A DNA stretch of 64,000 nt from Cristatella mucedo (GCA_009760855.2 WPIO01000013.1:1462001-1526000), one strand, 5' to 3'. Positions 40,299-52,299 are shown, counted from the first letter of the stretch. Program-made: numbers and translations. The notes: generated by a model from the sequence alone, not told the origin.

Positions 40299-40378
40299 CG
40301 GCAACCCTATATGTACAGTCAGCGTATATATAGGGTTGCCGGCAATAGCAATATACGCTATAGCGGTATATTGCTATC
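40299..40378. repeat. Two adjacent perfect hairpins
   Basis: Hairpin 1 has arms 40299-40312 (CGGCAACCCTATAT) and 40328-40341. Hairpin 2 has arms 40345-40356 (ATAGCAATATAC) and 40366-40377. They directly precede the monomer array at 40385-40920. Confidence 0.85.
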
Positions 40379-40384
40379 GCCTCT

Positions 40385-40920
40385 GATTGCCCGGACTACT
40401 GGAGGCCATATAATTGGAAAACGCCCGCACAATCTCATGAAATTATATGGGTAAAAACGAAACATTATTTTCTATAATTTGTAATACAAACTACAGTTAT
40501 ACAACAACCATTGCGGAAATCGCAGCTGTGTCGCAGTTAGAATATGTAGGGAGGCTGGTTGGTCCGGGCCATTTGAGGTTATAACATGAGAACACGCATG
40601 GGAAATTGCACGAAATTTTGTGGCGAACCGCAGCACTGCATTCTGTAAAGCGGGATTCAAAACCGCAGTTCCTCAGAGCTTTCACGGAAATGGCCGCTCT
40701 TCTGCAATGTTGGGAATATGTATTGAGGCTGGCTGACCCGGACCATTTGAGGCCATAGCGTAAAGAAGCACATGAACAGTCCCATGAAATTTTGAGGGTG
40801 AAGCCGAAACACAAATCTGTTGATTTATAGACAAACGGAAGTGTTCTGACGTTTATTGTTGAAGTGGCAGCTGTATCGCGGTAGCTCCTGGGACCCCAAA
40901 CATTCCACTGTTGCAAGTTA
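40385..40920. repeat. Array of three foldback-type monomers
   Basis: Cores at about 40387 (CCCGGACTACTGGAGGCC), 40556 (GTCCGGGCCATTTGAGG) and 40732 (ACCCGGACCATTTGAGG) are spaced about 170-176 bp. The segment CATGAGAACACGCATGG...GCACGAAATTTTGTGG resembles 19045-19085 in the foldback element (CATGAGAACGCG...GCACGAAATATTCTGG). It is read as a diverged relative or remnant of that element. Confidence 0.65.
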
Positions 40921-41514
40921 AACGCTGGATTTGCGAGTCGACCTCTTGGCTATCTGCCAATGTACATGTCTTCCTAGTATTTGGTCAACGTTGCCATTAG
41001 AGGAGGCAGTCGTCGGCTAATTCATCGCAAGCAGCAGGAACATCCACTAAAGGAACGAAGGTCATAGCTCAAATTATCTTGACGTGCATTCGCAGATTTT
41101 TGTCGTCGCAGCATTCTGTTGCAAGATTAGAGTCTTGGACCTTGCAACAAAGGTTAAGTCCGAGATCAAACAAGCATCCAACTAGCTGCGCTCCAGGAAA
41201 TATGCTTGAACGGGTATTTTGACTAGCTTTCTCAAAATTGACATGATATTTGCCGGATTCGTGGTTTGCATTACTAATGCATAAGGAAACTGAGGAAACA
41301 ATTGCTACTTCCACACCAGCCGTACAATCCAATATCAGCTTCTTATGGACATAATAGTAATTGATTTGAAGGCCAAAGAGCCTGTTAAATCAATGTAATG
41401 GTATACTTGAGCAAATTATTGTTATAGTTGCTCGTTCTTGTCTTGCTTGCAATAATCGGGATTGCTAGCATGTGTGCTTCTCTCGGCGCGCTTTTGACTT
41501 GCCGCTTTTTATGG

Positions 41515-41808
41515 CACCCTGTCCACATTTAAAAAGTAATTAAAAACTTATCTATTTGTGACAGCATTATTTGGTCCCTGTGATTCGTTCTTTGTGTGCT
41601 TATGCGTGCTGACACTGCTGCATGCTGCCACTAATCACACTTGCATGCTGACCCTGTGCATGTCGCCCCTAACAGTGTTATTCTTGTTGTTTATTGAGCA
41701 AGCTACCACTAACCATTCGGCCGTGCTTCCTTTGCACCAATTGTAACGCGCCTAGTAAGATATTGAGTTCTCTGAGTGCGCTTTATCAAATGTATTATTA
41801 TTATTATA
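41515..41808 (+). mobile_element. 3' end of LINE family 1
   Basis: Starts in the last codons (CCACATTTAAAAAG) and runs through the complete 3' untranslated region to (ATT)n, in the same block order as other copies. Confidence 0.85.
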
Positions 41809-41809
41809 A

Positions 41810-43530
41810 GATAAAGGTTGTTGATATGATTTCTGAGGTCTTTCTGATTGGATAGTTGTGTCTTTCTCTCCTCGACAGCATCTGAAAAAATTACAATCTG
41901 GATCTGCACAATCTTTCTCGCTGTCTAACCGGCTGCTCATTCATACAAAGATGGCCGATCAATCTAGGGGTGTTCAACAAGGGAAAGCTCAGGGCAGCTT
42001 GGCACTGACTGCGGCGACCGACGAATCAATGTGCGTGGACACCTGATGGGAGGCCTAGCCGCTCTCCTGACTCTGCTATGCTTCCCACTTTCTCTTCGTT
42101 GCGCGATTCATTACATTACATTACATTACTAGCTCTTGCCAGCTCTACGCCTGGGTGAGTCCACCGTGCAGAAATAGCCGCAGCCGCGGCGGCCCGAATG
42201 CTCAGTCGCCTGCTGCCAAATTACTTTTGGGATATCAAACTTCGTAGCTCTCTTGTCCCTCATGCAATTGCCTATAAAGAAGGACAAGGCACGAATTACC
42301 TAACATCTTTCAAGGAATTCTATCTAGTCACAACCAATAAATATTTCGCTTTAGCTTAAAGAGTTCCATCACCGTGTGTGTAGGTGAAATGAAGTGCCCG
42401 AGGCATGTCTCAATCCCCGACAGGCACGCCGAAGTGTGCTTTGTGGGCGTCGCGCATCTCGACTTCACGGAATGCGTTGGTGCTCCTGTCTGATAAATTG
42501 TGCGCACAAACAAGAAAATGCATTTGCTTTATGCTAGTAGCTTTTTGATGCCATGTCGATAAAATATGGCTATTTATTGATACTTTACTCTGCAATAATC
42601 TAAACTCAAATCTTCGTTCAAGACACGTGTATTGTTTCACTGCTATGCATACTTCTGTAGAGTGTTATGTCCACTTAATCATCACTGAGTCTGGTAGCGG
42701 CAAAACGCGTGCTATTTGTGTGAGCATGACATCCGTACCTTGCATAAAGGCAAAATCGGAGAATTTCAAAATACCTTTGTCCTGACCATAGCAGCGAGGT
42801 CTTTGTGAAAAAGTAGGTTTTTGCTATTTATTTTAGGCATAAGAGAATAGGAGTAACTTTTTCCCACGAAAAATAATTTAAATCTGTTACCAAGTGTGCT
42901 CCGTCATTAGGATTGGTTCTCTTTTGTTCGAAAGAGCGGCAAAAGCCCACCGACAAAGCAAAAAATGTTAGCAACCCCAAAAAATGCGCGCAAAAAAAGC
43001 GTGTCACTACAGTAACAATTTCAAGCACAAGATTTAACTGATTCAACTGGTTTTTTCTTCCAGATCAATAAATAGTTTACAAAAAAGAAACAAATATTGC
43101 ATTGTGCAGCTGGCATGGAAGTAATAACAGTACGTCCAGTTTCGTCGTGCAAGCTCTGAATCTAGCAAATATCATGTCAAATTTTGAGAAGCCCAGTCAG
43201 AATGCCTGCTCAATCCTCTTTTTCGTAGAGCGCAAACGCAACCTTCACCAATTATGCAAGCGGCATTTGCGTGATCCCAGCAGTTACAATAGTGACCGCT
43301 GCCGCTGGTGGGCCGCTGCGTTTTGCTGGGAGTCCTCGCAGGTAACGCCTGCGAGGAGTGCTGACAAGATATATGACGAACGAGAGAACTAATAAAAGCG
43401 GGAAGCTGAAGAGATGTTCCATTTACTGCACGCTTCGCGATACCGAGCGGCGTCGCTCAGCTAAGCGCAACCGAGGGTAAGTAATACTATTCGTGCTTAT
43501 ATCGCATTACGAGAACTAAGTCTACATCCC
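41810..43530. other. No gene recognised; short hairpin at 43333-43357
   Basis: The hairpin has 10-bp perfect arms (TCCTCGCAGG / CCTGCGAGGA) with a 5-base loop. A splice-donor-like GAGG|GTAAGTAA lies near 43474. No linked coding sequence was found. Three ATTAC units occur near 42108-42128. Confidence 0.4.
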
Positions 43531-43533
43531 AAC

Positions 43534-43620
43534 TCCTTATAAGATGCCTCACGGCTCGAACCCACAACGTTCGTCATTAAAGGCGAGCACTTTTTCGCAC
43601 TGGTTAAGCACACAGCTCGA
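43534..43620 (-). mobile_element. Possible degenerate tRNA-like SINE head
   Basis: The minus strand holds a B-box-like GGGTTCGAGCC and a GTGCTCGCC segment in the order seen in SINE S2. The tail is not clear. Confidence 0.35.
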
Positions 43621-44080
43621 GGCTACAATTACAGCTTCCCTTTACGCGAAGGTTCGGGTGATGGACGAAGGACTGTCGGTAAACGGTCGGAGCGATGCGT
43701 TCAGGCAACGCAGCGACCAGCCGTCGTACTACACTACGCTTACATGGTGCGACCCCGGACATATTTTCTGTTGGCCTTATACGTCAGCAGGCAGAAGGTT
43801 CAGGTTCGAAATTTCGGGTTACCCAAAACCGATGTAATTCGCTGCGGCCGAGTGTAGATCACGATGGTTAAGTCAGCTTGAAGGTTTCTGCATAAAGGCA
43901 CGTACAATGCAATTTTTTCTCGCAAAAATTTCTGAGACCACGTGAATATTACTTGATTTGCCTATGCGTTCAGACGCAGTGCACGGTATAGGGAACGATT
44001 TTGACACGATTCCTGAGCAGCAGATGTAAAAGCGTCACAAAGATATATATCTTTATAAATATAAACATATATATCTTTAA

Positions 44081-44109
<29 letters not shown>

Positions 44110-44119
<10 letters not shown>

Positions 44120-44530
44120 AATGCAATTGATAAAGCGCCCTCAGAGAACCCAACCTCTTTCTAGGCGCTTTACATTTGCTACAAAGGGAAATGCAATTGA
44201 ACGGCGAGTATTATCATGCTTGATAAACAACATGAATAACATGGTTAGGGGTGACATGCCCAGGGTCAGCTTGCAAATATGGTTAGTGGCAGCATGCACA
44301 GTGTCAGCACGCATAAGCTCATGAAGGACGAATCACAGGTACCCACTAAATGCTGTCCTAAATAGGTGTGTTTTTAAGTTCTTTTTAAATGTGGTCAAGT
44401 CAGGGGATGTTCTGACGCAAGTCGGGAGGGAGTTCCAGGCTTTGGGAGCATACGAGCTAAATGCACGCTCTCCAAAGGATTTGAGGTTTGTACGAGGTAT
44501 TGGTAAACTGTTAGATTCCGAAAAGCATTT
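44110..44530 (-). mobile_element. LINE family 1 3' end, 5'-truncated
   Basis: Preceded by a TA-rich run (44038-44115). The full 3' untranslated region and about 65 C-terminal codons (...NSLPTCVRTSPDLTTF...) are present, then a break near 44530. Confidence 0.88.
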
Positions 44531-44599
44531 AAAAGCATACATTTCGAGCACGTGGTGATGGTCGCACAACAGCACGACCTATTAGAAGAGCAAAGCCTT

Positions 44600-44900
44600 T
44601 TAATCAAGCCACACGCTTAGGGTGTCCTATGAGCATCAGTCCGGTTTTATCGTCATTTAATTTTAAGAGGTTTTTCGACATCCAGGATCGAATGTCAGAA
44701 AAGCAAGCATCCAGTTTGTCAGTAGCTGCAGCAGAATACGACGGTTTGAATGACGAATACAGCTTAGTATCGTCAGCATAAAAGTGACATCCTATTCCAC
44801 GGGCCTTAATCACTTTTCCCTGAGTTTGAGTATAAACTGAGAACAGCAAGGGAATCTCCAAATCTCTCTGTACGATTACAGTGGTCTGCATGATAACAGC
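44600..44900 (-). mobile_element. LINE family 2 reverse transcriptase fragment
   Basis: The minus strand reads GCHFYADDTKLYSSFKPS, then DIRSWMSKNLLKLNDDKTGL: the catalytic YADD and following region of a second LINE family. It abuts the family 1 tail, either as a nested insertion or as a chimeric insertion. Confidence 0.85.
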
Positions 44901-45239
44901 AGTCCGGCATTTTTCATTCCAAATATGCATCTCACACGATAATTTATGGTTTATTTTTTGGTTTGGCAAGCTAGGTTTGGTAAATTTTGCTTACCATAGA
45001 TCGGCTGCACCGTAAAACTTTGCACCATGATGGTTTTCACTATGTTTACTTGTTGCAGTCACTTAATGTCGTGTGTAATTTTTGTAGAACAATTAGCCAT
45101 ATTATTGGCTGATGTAGTTGTGTAGATCAAGGGACATTTGTGATTTACTACGTCAAGAGAGTGTACAAACTCTTAGCATAAATACTGCTACATCTGCAAC
45201 TTCTTTGCTAGTAAATAAAGCTAAGACTAAAGAACATCT

Positions 45240-45740
45240 CTGTTAAGCATCCGAACCAAGACGACGATACCGTTGAGTAATTAAAAGAAAGGTTTCCACA
45301 AATTAGCAAGGCAAAGATAAAAGCTGAAATTTTCGTTGGTCCACAGATCAGAGAATCGTTCAAAGACACACAGTTTATATAGAACACGACTGAGTTAGAG
45401 TTTCAGGTACGGAAAGGATTTAAGCCTGTGGTAAGACGTTTTTCGGAAACCACAAGTCTGCTGACTACGAGGAAATCGTCAAGAACATGATTTAACCCTA
45501 CTCACCACTTGCTTGGCAGCCGAATGAGTGTGAAGATACACTTTATAAACTCTCACCGTGTCTATGTCCCATTAAAATTTAGGAACGTTCACCAAGGAAC
45601 GGGGTGAGAGGTTCTTCTAGGCCACATGATAAACATGTTAAATGGAGCGCAGATGTCAAGGCCGCTGGAACGTTAACATGATGGCCTATCGCTGTTGGAA
45701 TCTGAAGCGCTGCAATCCAACTGCTGAGAAAGTCAAGGAT
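45240..45740 (+). pseudogene. Decayed copy of a multicopy invertebrate ORF of unknown function
   Basis: Plus-strand pieces in shifting frames: RFPQISKAKIKAEIFVGPQI (near 45278-45340), then HKSADYEEIVKNM (near 45452-45490), RMSVKIHF near 45525-45545, RGERF near 45600, and GRWNVNMM...CWNLKRCNPTAE near 45665-45735. From memory, this order of motifs recurs in many near-identical hypothetical proteins of invertebrates, probably mobile-element-borne. Several stops and frameshifts are present. A protein search would confirm or refute the family. Confidence 0.55.
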
Positions 45741-45744
45741 GGAT

Positions 45745-47270
45745 GCAGTTTAAAAGTATTTGACTAAATTAAGGAAAACTTGTGTTTAAACTGCTCATAA
45801 CCTAGCTCGTATTGTCATTAAGTGATTGCAAAAACTGTAGGTTATCCGTGTGAAAATATTGCAAAAACAACAGCCAGCATGCTATTCATTAAAAAAATAT
45901 TGACGTGCCCAGTTAAAAAAAGAGTCCCACATTCTGACCGGACATCCCAAAATTTACTCAAATCACATATTAGGTTAAAGCAACTGAACAAATTTTTTTA
46001 TTTGCAGGCTAGTTTTATAGACTACAATCTATGTAGTTTTCCTGACTACGATATTTGTCTCGTAGAGCATTTATGTGTGCACTTCATTGTATTTTACAAA
46101 ACCATATCAAGGAGCTCTAACTCAAGAAGCATTCAACGAGACCGATCGGTTGGCGTCAGCAATCGAGAAGAATTTGGTGCTCACCGAGAGGTCGCGGAAC
46201 GTAACTCGGCCCGGCGGGTGAACTCGGTGCGATGAGACCAAAGAAAATGAAAACTCTGCCTATTTCATTTCATTTTTAAAATTTCGGTTCCGATAACTTT
46301 AAGTACCTACAATATTTGAAAAAAAATTCACAACAGATGCTACAATAGTAATTGATCACATCAACAACAACGCTGATATATTATAATATTTAACGAACTT
46401 TCTCAATCAAACATACTTCTTAGTGTAAAATAATTTAAGCCAGTCCGCGTAAATAATCCGTAGCATTTTTCTTAGGCGAGCATGCTTACTTCTAAGAGTC
46501 CCTATAGTACAGCCTGCTCGCTCTTCTGACTTTGGCCGTTTAGTTGAGCTGCTAACCAACTTACACAAAGTCCTTCGGAGATCGTGCTGATTCAGCTGAG
46601 AGACACCGCAATCCTGTACCTGGCTGGCTGCTGCCTGCCATGACTGCATTCCCTCATTGACGATATTTAAAAGGGATGTTAAAACCCCAGCTGTCTGGTC
46701 TCACATCGTTTTTCCTGTCCGGTTGCATTTTCTTTTACGCGCTTTAATAGAATCGTGCACGATGTTGCTAATCAGTGGGCGCTTTTTCAACAAGCGCCGC
46801 GTGCCTAGACAGAGATTTAACTCTCTCTCGAGATGCTACGCAGATGTTTCCAGATGCTACCAGACGCTAAGCAGATGAATTACAGTTACTATTCCAGGTA
46901 GCGATCGGACTTGGCTAGAGCGCCAGGCTGCTCAGAAGTGCAAGTATCGGCGGCCTAGGCACCCACCACCCACCGCGCTCTGTGGGCGGCCGTGGCGCAC
47001 ACCGTTTATTCCCTGTTCCAGGACACTCGGTTGCTGGCACGCACCTGCGGGTGCCTCAGGAATGCAGCGACGATCCTCGGACGATAAGCAACCCTAGACA
47101 TGGCTTCTTCCTCCACTCACACGCTCGCCGCAGCGACGTGACGTCAGCCGCTCGAAATCAGTAGACGGAGGGCTACCTGCGGTGCCACTCCAGCAGCCTG
47201 AGAGAGGCGCCCGGCCTGCCTCCTTCCGCAGACGGAAGGTGCGCGGCGAGGACGCTAGGGAAGTCAGCGA
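45745..47270. other. No gene recognised
   Basis: AT-rich to 46640, then GC-rich from about 46900. Open frames are short and lack known motifs. Confidence 0.5.
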
Positions 47271-47300
47271 ACAAGTTCGGTTTTCCGCTCATCAAAGAAT

Positions 47301-48189
47301 AATAATAATAATAATCATAATAATTCACTTGATAAAACGCCCTCAGAGAACTTAATCTCTCTCTAGGCGCTTTACATTTGCTGGAAAGTGAAATGCAATT
47401 GAATGGAAAGTAAAATCATGCTTGAAAAACATACCAAATGAATAATATGGTTAGGGGTGACATGCACAGGGTCAGCATGCGAATGTGGTTAGTGGCAGCA
47501 TGCACAGTGTCAGCACGCATAAGCACATCAAGGACGAATCACAGGGACCCACTAAATGCTGTCCTAAATAGGTGTGTTTTAAGGTTCCTTTTAAATGTGG
47601 TCTGGTCGGGGGATGTTCTGACGCAGGCCGGGAGGGAGTTCCAGGCTGTGGGAGCATACGAACTAAATGCACGGTCTCCAAAGGATTTAAGGTTTGTACG
47701 AGGTATTTGTAGACTGTTGGATTCCGAAAAGCGGGTGGTACGATGCTTGGCCTGATGGGGTAGAATATCTGAAAGATAGGCTGGAGCCATAGAATGAAGG
47801 GACCTAAAAGTGAGCGACAAAACCTTGTAGTCAATCCGTTGTTTGACTGGTAGCCAGTGCAGGTCGGCGAGAAGTGGAGTAATGTGGCAACTGCGACGCA
47901 CACGACAGACAAGTATAGCCGCCGAGTTTTGCACCAGCTGCAATCGCCTGATCGCACATGCTGGTAGGCCAGTAAGCAGTGAGTTGCAGAAGTCGAGACG
48001 GGATGTCACGAATGCATGGACCAACTTAGATGTGGTATTTGACTGTGGAGCTGATATGGTCGTCTAACGAGAGGTCGCTTTGGAATATGACACCTAGATT
48101 TCGAGCTGATTCAACTGGAGATATGCTGGCAGAGCCAATTTTGAGAGTCAGCCTTTCCAATCTCTGAATCACACTGGGTCATCGAACGC
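47301..48189 (-). mobile_element. LINE family 1 insertion with 28-bp target duplication
   Basis: The (ATA)n tail, 3' untranslated region and C-terminal coding part are present, with an internal deletion near 48040. Flanks 47273-47300 and 48190-48217 are direct repeats (AAGTTC...CTCATCAAAGAAT) with three mismatches, so this is a dated retrotransposition event. Confidence 0.9.
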
Positions 48190-48327
48190 AAGTTCAGTTC
48201 TCGGCTCATCAAAGAATCATCGGAGAATCGCCGGGCATCGGCTTGGTTTGGGGGCGCGTCACGCTATCTCGAGCTCGTGCGGCCCATTGTTGGTGCCAGC
48301 GAGGAAGGCCCGGACTGATCGTCGCCA

Positions 48328-48387
48328 CGAATCTAGTCGCGAATCTCGTCGCGAATCTCGTTGCGAATCTCGTTGCGAATCTCGTCG
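48328..48387. repeat. 12-bp minisatellite, five units
   Basis: CGAATCTCGTCG/TTG units in a GC-rich segment. An open frame through it codes for repeated ANLV and is probably not a gene. Confidence 0.9.
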
Positions 48388-48777
48388 CGAGCGTGGCATT
48401 CGCTCGGAAACGTGCGAGCGATGAAGGCCGCAGCCGTTTTACTCACGCTCGGATTACCTCGCATTCCTAGAGTGTCCCCGCGGCGGATGCCCATCGGCGA
48501 TGTCGATGCTGGGCGTGCCCGCTTCAGATCGTTCAGCTATTTTGTAACGCGCAGGGGCAGTTAATTGCGAACTGACGAGAGCTCGATCGGATCGCCTGAC
48601 TATTTCAAGAGGCGCTCTTGTCAGACCGGAACCAGTCAATGGACAGTAATGGATGCAAAAGCGTGCGCCAGTTGTGAAAGCGATCAGTCGGACATTATCG
48701 GAGGCAATTCAATACTTGTATTTGTATTTATGCATGTATTGAATTGCATGTGACGGTTTACCACCGCATACTCATTT

Positions 48778-49290
48778 ATTTTGTCGCTCACTTTTAGGTC
48801 ACTTCCTTCTTTGGCTCCAGCCTATCTCTCAGATCTATTCCCTCACCAGGCCAAGCATCGTACCACCCGCTTTTCAGAATCCAACAGTTTACCTATACCA
48901 TGTACAAACCTCAAATCCTTTGGAGACCGTGCATTTAGTTCGTATGCTCCCAAAGCCAGGAACTCCCTCCCGACTTGCGTCAGAACATCCCCTGACTTGA
49001 CCACATCTAAAAAGAACCTAAAATCACACATATTTAGGACAGCATTTAGTTGGTCCCTGTGATTCGTCCTTAATGTGCTTATGTGTGCTGACACTGTGCA
49101 TGCTGCCACTAACCCCATTTGCACGCTGACCCTGTGCATGCCACCCCTAACCACGTTGTTCATATTGTTTATCAAGCATGATATTACTCACCATTCAATC
49201 GCGTTTCCCTTTGCAGCAAATTTAAAGCGCCTTGGAAGAGTTTGGTTCTCCGAGGGCTCTTTATCAAGTGCATTATTATTATTATTATTC
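48778..49290 (+). mobile_element. LINE family 1 3' end, 5'-truncated
   Basis: Begins at the [19 protein letters not shown] coding block and ends with (ATT)n at about 49290. A one-frame C-terminal region ends THIFRTAFSWSL-like. Confidence 0.88.
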
Positions 49291-50190
49291 TTATTTTTAC
49301 GCACACCTTCGACCGGCAATTGGCGATTACTAGCTGTAGGAGGCGTAGCTTCGCGTAACTAAAGCCCAGCATGTCAGCAGCAAGCGACCGGGCCGCACGT
49401 CGTGCCGCTTCGGATGCTCATCGTTCCGCGGAGAGAAGCCGAGCCCGCTGCATCGATTTTTTGGAACGACGGAAACCAGAACTTAAAACGCCGACGAGTT
49501 CAAAGCTCGAGCCAACGCGACCTCCTAATTGCTGCTCTCAACGTGCTATGCATTAGAGCTTAGTGACATCGAGACGCGACCGAGTAGCCAGCAAGCTTTG
49601 ATTAATTTCCGGACGCTGAACCCTCGAGGTGCAATGCGAGAGGCGGGCGCTGCGATTTGAGCTCTTTGCGTGAAGCTCTCGCTTTGCTGACGTCATTGCC
49701 AGCGGCAAGCCGACGTAGCGACGACCGAGTTGAGGCGCGGCCGGGCCAGTCGACCGCGACCGTATACGTATCCTCTCGGAACGGTCGAACGACGGCTTCC
49801 GTCTGTGCGAGACGCGGCGCCAGCCAGCTGCAGCTGCGGCGCTTTGCTATCTCGCCTCAGGCAGTCCGGTCGGCCGCTGTTTACGGCTCGATAGTCCGGA
49901 AAGCGACGAGCAGCGTCGCAGTTAAGTTCGAAGTCGCTAAAGAAGCAATGCCCACGGCCTACAGTGATTGCGAGATGCCTGTATTCGCCTGGAACCGAAC
50001 AACTGACGACGGCTTTCGTCGCCACCAGCGCCGACGGCCGCTGCTCTGTGGCAGGCTCGCTCGCGACGGTCGGCGGCAGGTCGACAGCTGCCAAGAGCGA
50101 GTTCACGCCCGCTCCATCCGTTTCGCTGGCTGCGTCTCTTGAACGCCTACTCCGGCGGTGCGCTGCGTCGCTGGCATGGAAAGAGTGACA
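49290..50190. other. GC- and CpG-rich stretch without a recognised gene
   Basis: Overlapping open frames on both strands (for example 49657-50142) are arginine- and serine-rich and show no domain. Open frames this long are expected by chance in CpG-rich DNA. Confidence 0.4.
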
Positions 50191-51735
50191 AGTCGTTCAT
50201 CTGAATCAGCATTGCTTAGGGTGTACAACGACCTAATTGGGAATGCAGACATGGGTAGAGTGTCTCTGCTTGTTTTGCTTGATCTTTCGGCAGCTTTTGA
50301 TACCGTCGATCACAAAGTTCTTCTAGAGCACCTCACGTCTCGCCTGGGCATCACTGGCACTGCTCAGCGATGGTTCAGATCCTATCTCAGTCGGAGACTC
50401 AAGATTATTGATGTGAATGGACAAATATAATCATCCGATGTACCTCTGAAATATGAGGTGCCTCAGTGCTCCGTGCTCGGTTCGGTTCTTTTCGCGGTTT
50501 ATACTCTTCCTCTTACCGATATTATTGCCAAGCAAAATCTAGGCTTTCATTTCTTTGTCGATGAAACTCAATAGTACCTTTGCTTTGATCCCTACCAGCC
50601 TTCGAGCACCTCGAATTCCCTCAACTCCCTTGCTGCATGTATTGATGACATCCCCACATACCAAAAGCGATTCAAAAATTGGAAAGGCTAACGCTCAAAA
50701 CCGGCTCTGCTTTCATATCTCCACTTAAATCGGCACGAAATCTAGGTGTCATGTTTCAAAGTGACCTTTAATCAGACGACCGTATCTGCTACACATTGAA
50801 GTCTCTGCCTACCCTCAGCTACACAACATTGCTAAAATTCGGGCTTGTTTAGATAAGGGTACCACGTCTAAGTTGGCCCATGCATTTGTGACATCCCGTC
50901 TTGACTTCTATAAATCACTGCTTTCTGGCCTACCGGCACGTGGAATCAGGAGCTGACACCTGTACAAAACTCTGCAGCTAGGATTGTCTGTCGTGAGTGT
51001 CGCAGTTGCCACATCACACCACTTCTCGCAGACCTGCACTGGCTACCAGTCAAGCAACGGATCGACTTCAAGGTTTTTCCTCAAACTTTTAGGTCCCTTA
51101 ATTCTTTGACTCCTGCGTACCTATCGGATCTACTGTCCCACCAGGCTAATATCGTACCGCCGGATTTTTGAATCTAACTGTTTACATATACCTCGTACAA
51201 ACCTCAAATCCTTTGGAGACCGTGCATTTAGTTCGTATGCTCCCAAAGGCAGGAGCTCACTCCGACTTGCGTCACTACATCCCTTGACTTAACCACATTT
51301 AAAAGGAAACTAAAATGAGCCTATTTAGGATAGCATTTAGTGGGTCCCTGTGATATGTTTTTATGTGCTTATGCGTTCTGACACTGTTGCATGCTGCCAC
51401 TAACCACACTTGCATGCCGACCCTGTGCATGTCACCCCTAACCATGTTGTGCATGCTGTTTATCAGGCATGATAACGCTCATCATTTGATCGCGTTTCCT
51501 TTGCAGAAAACGTAAAGGGCATAGAAATAAGAGATTATATAATTATATAATACATTTATATAGTGCCCCAAGAGAACTTAATCTCTATTCAGGCGCTTCA
51601 CATATGCCTCGGGGCTCGAGCCCACGACCTCAGTCAGACCTTGGTCGAGGCGAGCACCTTAACCGCTAGACCAAACCAGCTGAGATTGAGTTCTCTGAGG
51701 GCGCTTTACCAAGTGTATTTTTATTATTATTTTGT
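50190..51735 (+). mobile_element. LINE family 1 copy, decayed, interrupted by SINE S2
   Basis: Plus strand: SALLRVYNDLIGNADMGRVS, LLVLLDLSAAFDTVDHKVLL, then a broken frame. The YADD position reads FVDETQ, so the catalytic motif is lost. The C-terminal region, 3' tail and (ATT)n follow. A SINE lies in the tail at 51537-51681. Confidence 0.9.
51537..51681 (-). mobile_element. SINE S2 inserted in a LINE tail
   Basis: Minus strand: AGCTGGTTTGGTCTAGCGGT (A box), B-box-like GGGCTCGAGCCC, then AAGCGCCTGAATAGAGATTA, TTCTCTTGGGGCGCTATATA and an AT-rich end. Six-base repeats GAGATT (51531-51536 and 51682-51687) flank it. Its tail closely resembles the LINE tail it sits in. Confidence 0.9.
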
Positions 51736-52059
51736 GCTGTGCATTAGACAAAACCAACGGGTGCTGGATCGGTGGAGCCAGCGTCCGAAGGATGGCTAGC
51801 TAAGCGCAGAGACGCGAGCAGGTATGCAGAAAATAGCTGAATATTCCGAACGCAAACCTCTGACGCTGTACCATCTCGCTAGTCCACATGAGCACAACGC
51901 AAGGGCAACCACAATCGACGGAAGATTTGGTATCAGCTTCAGTAACTATCAAATTAGAAAAGCTTGTAGGGCAAGGCAGCCTTAAATTGCGACAGGCACT
52001 GTCCTGTCCAATACTTACAATGAAGAAACCGATAACAAACTCTAGCAGCCACTATAGTG

Positions 52060-52150
52060 TCAGTGATAATAACAATAATATCAGGTCGGTGCCTTAACGT
52101 CCAAAGTGAAACTAATCTCTATCCTGGCGCTTTTCAACTCGGTGCAAAAG
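52060..52150 (-). mobile_element. Degenerate LINE/SINE-type tail fragment
   Basis: An ATAATAACAATAATA run followed by AACTAATCTCTATCCTGGCG-like sequence, matching the tail block in minus orientation. Confidence 0.45.
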
Positions 52151-52299
52151 TATCCGAATACCGAGTGCACTAGCAATAGCACAGGCCCGATTAAAGTCGG
52201 CTTGTGTTTCAGAGCTGACGATGGACGTGCCTGTCGAAAATTATCTGACGCCTTCCGCATCGGCTTTGCTAGCTCTCTCCCGTCCATTCTTCTTTTCTA

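Noticed and set aside
43474-43484. Strong splice donor GAGG|GTAAGTAA as the first exon of gene C
   Set aside because: No linked open frame or acceptor evidence, and it is 10 kb upstream across several repeats; transcript data would be needed.
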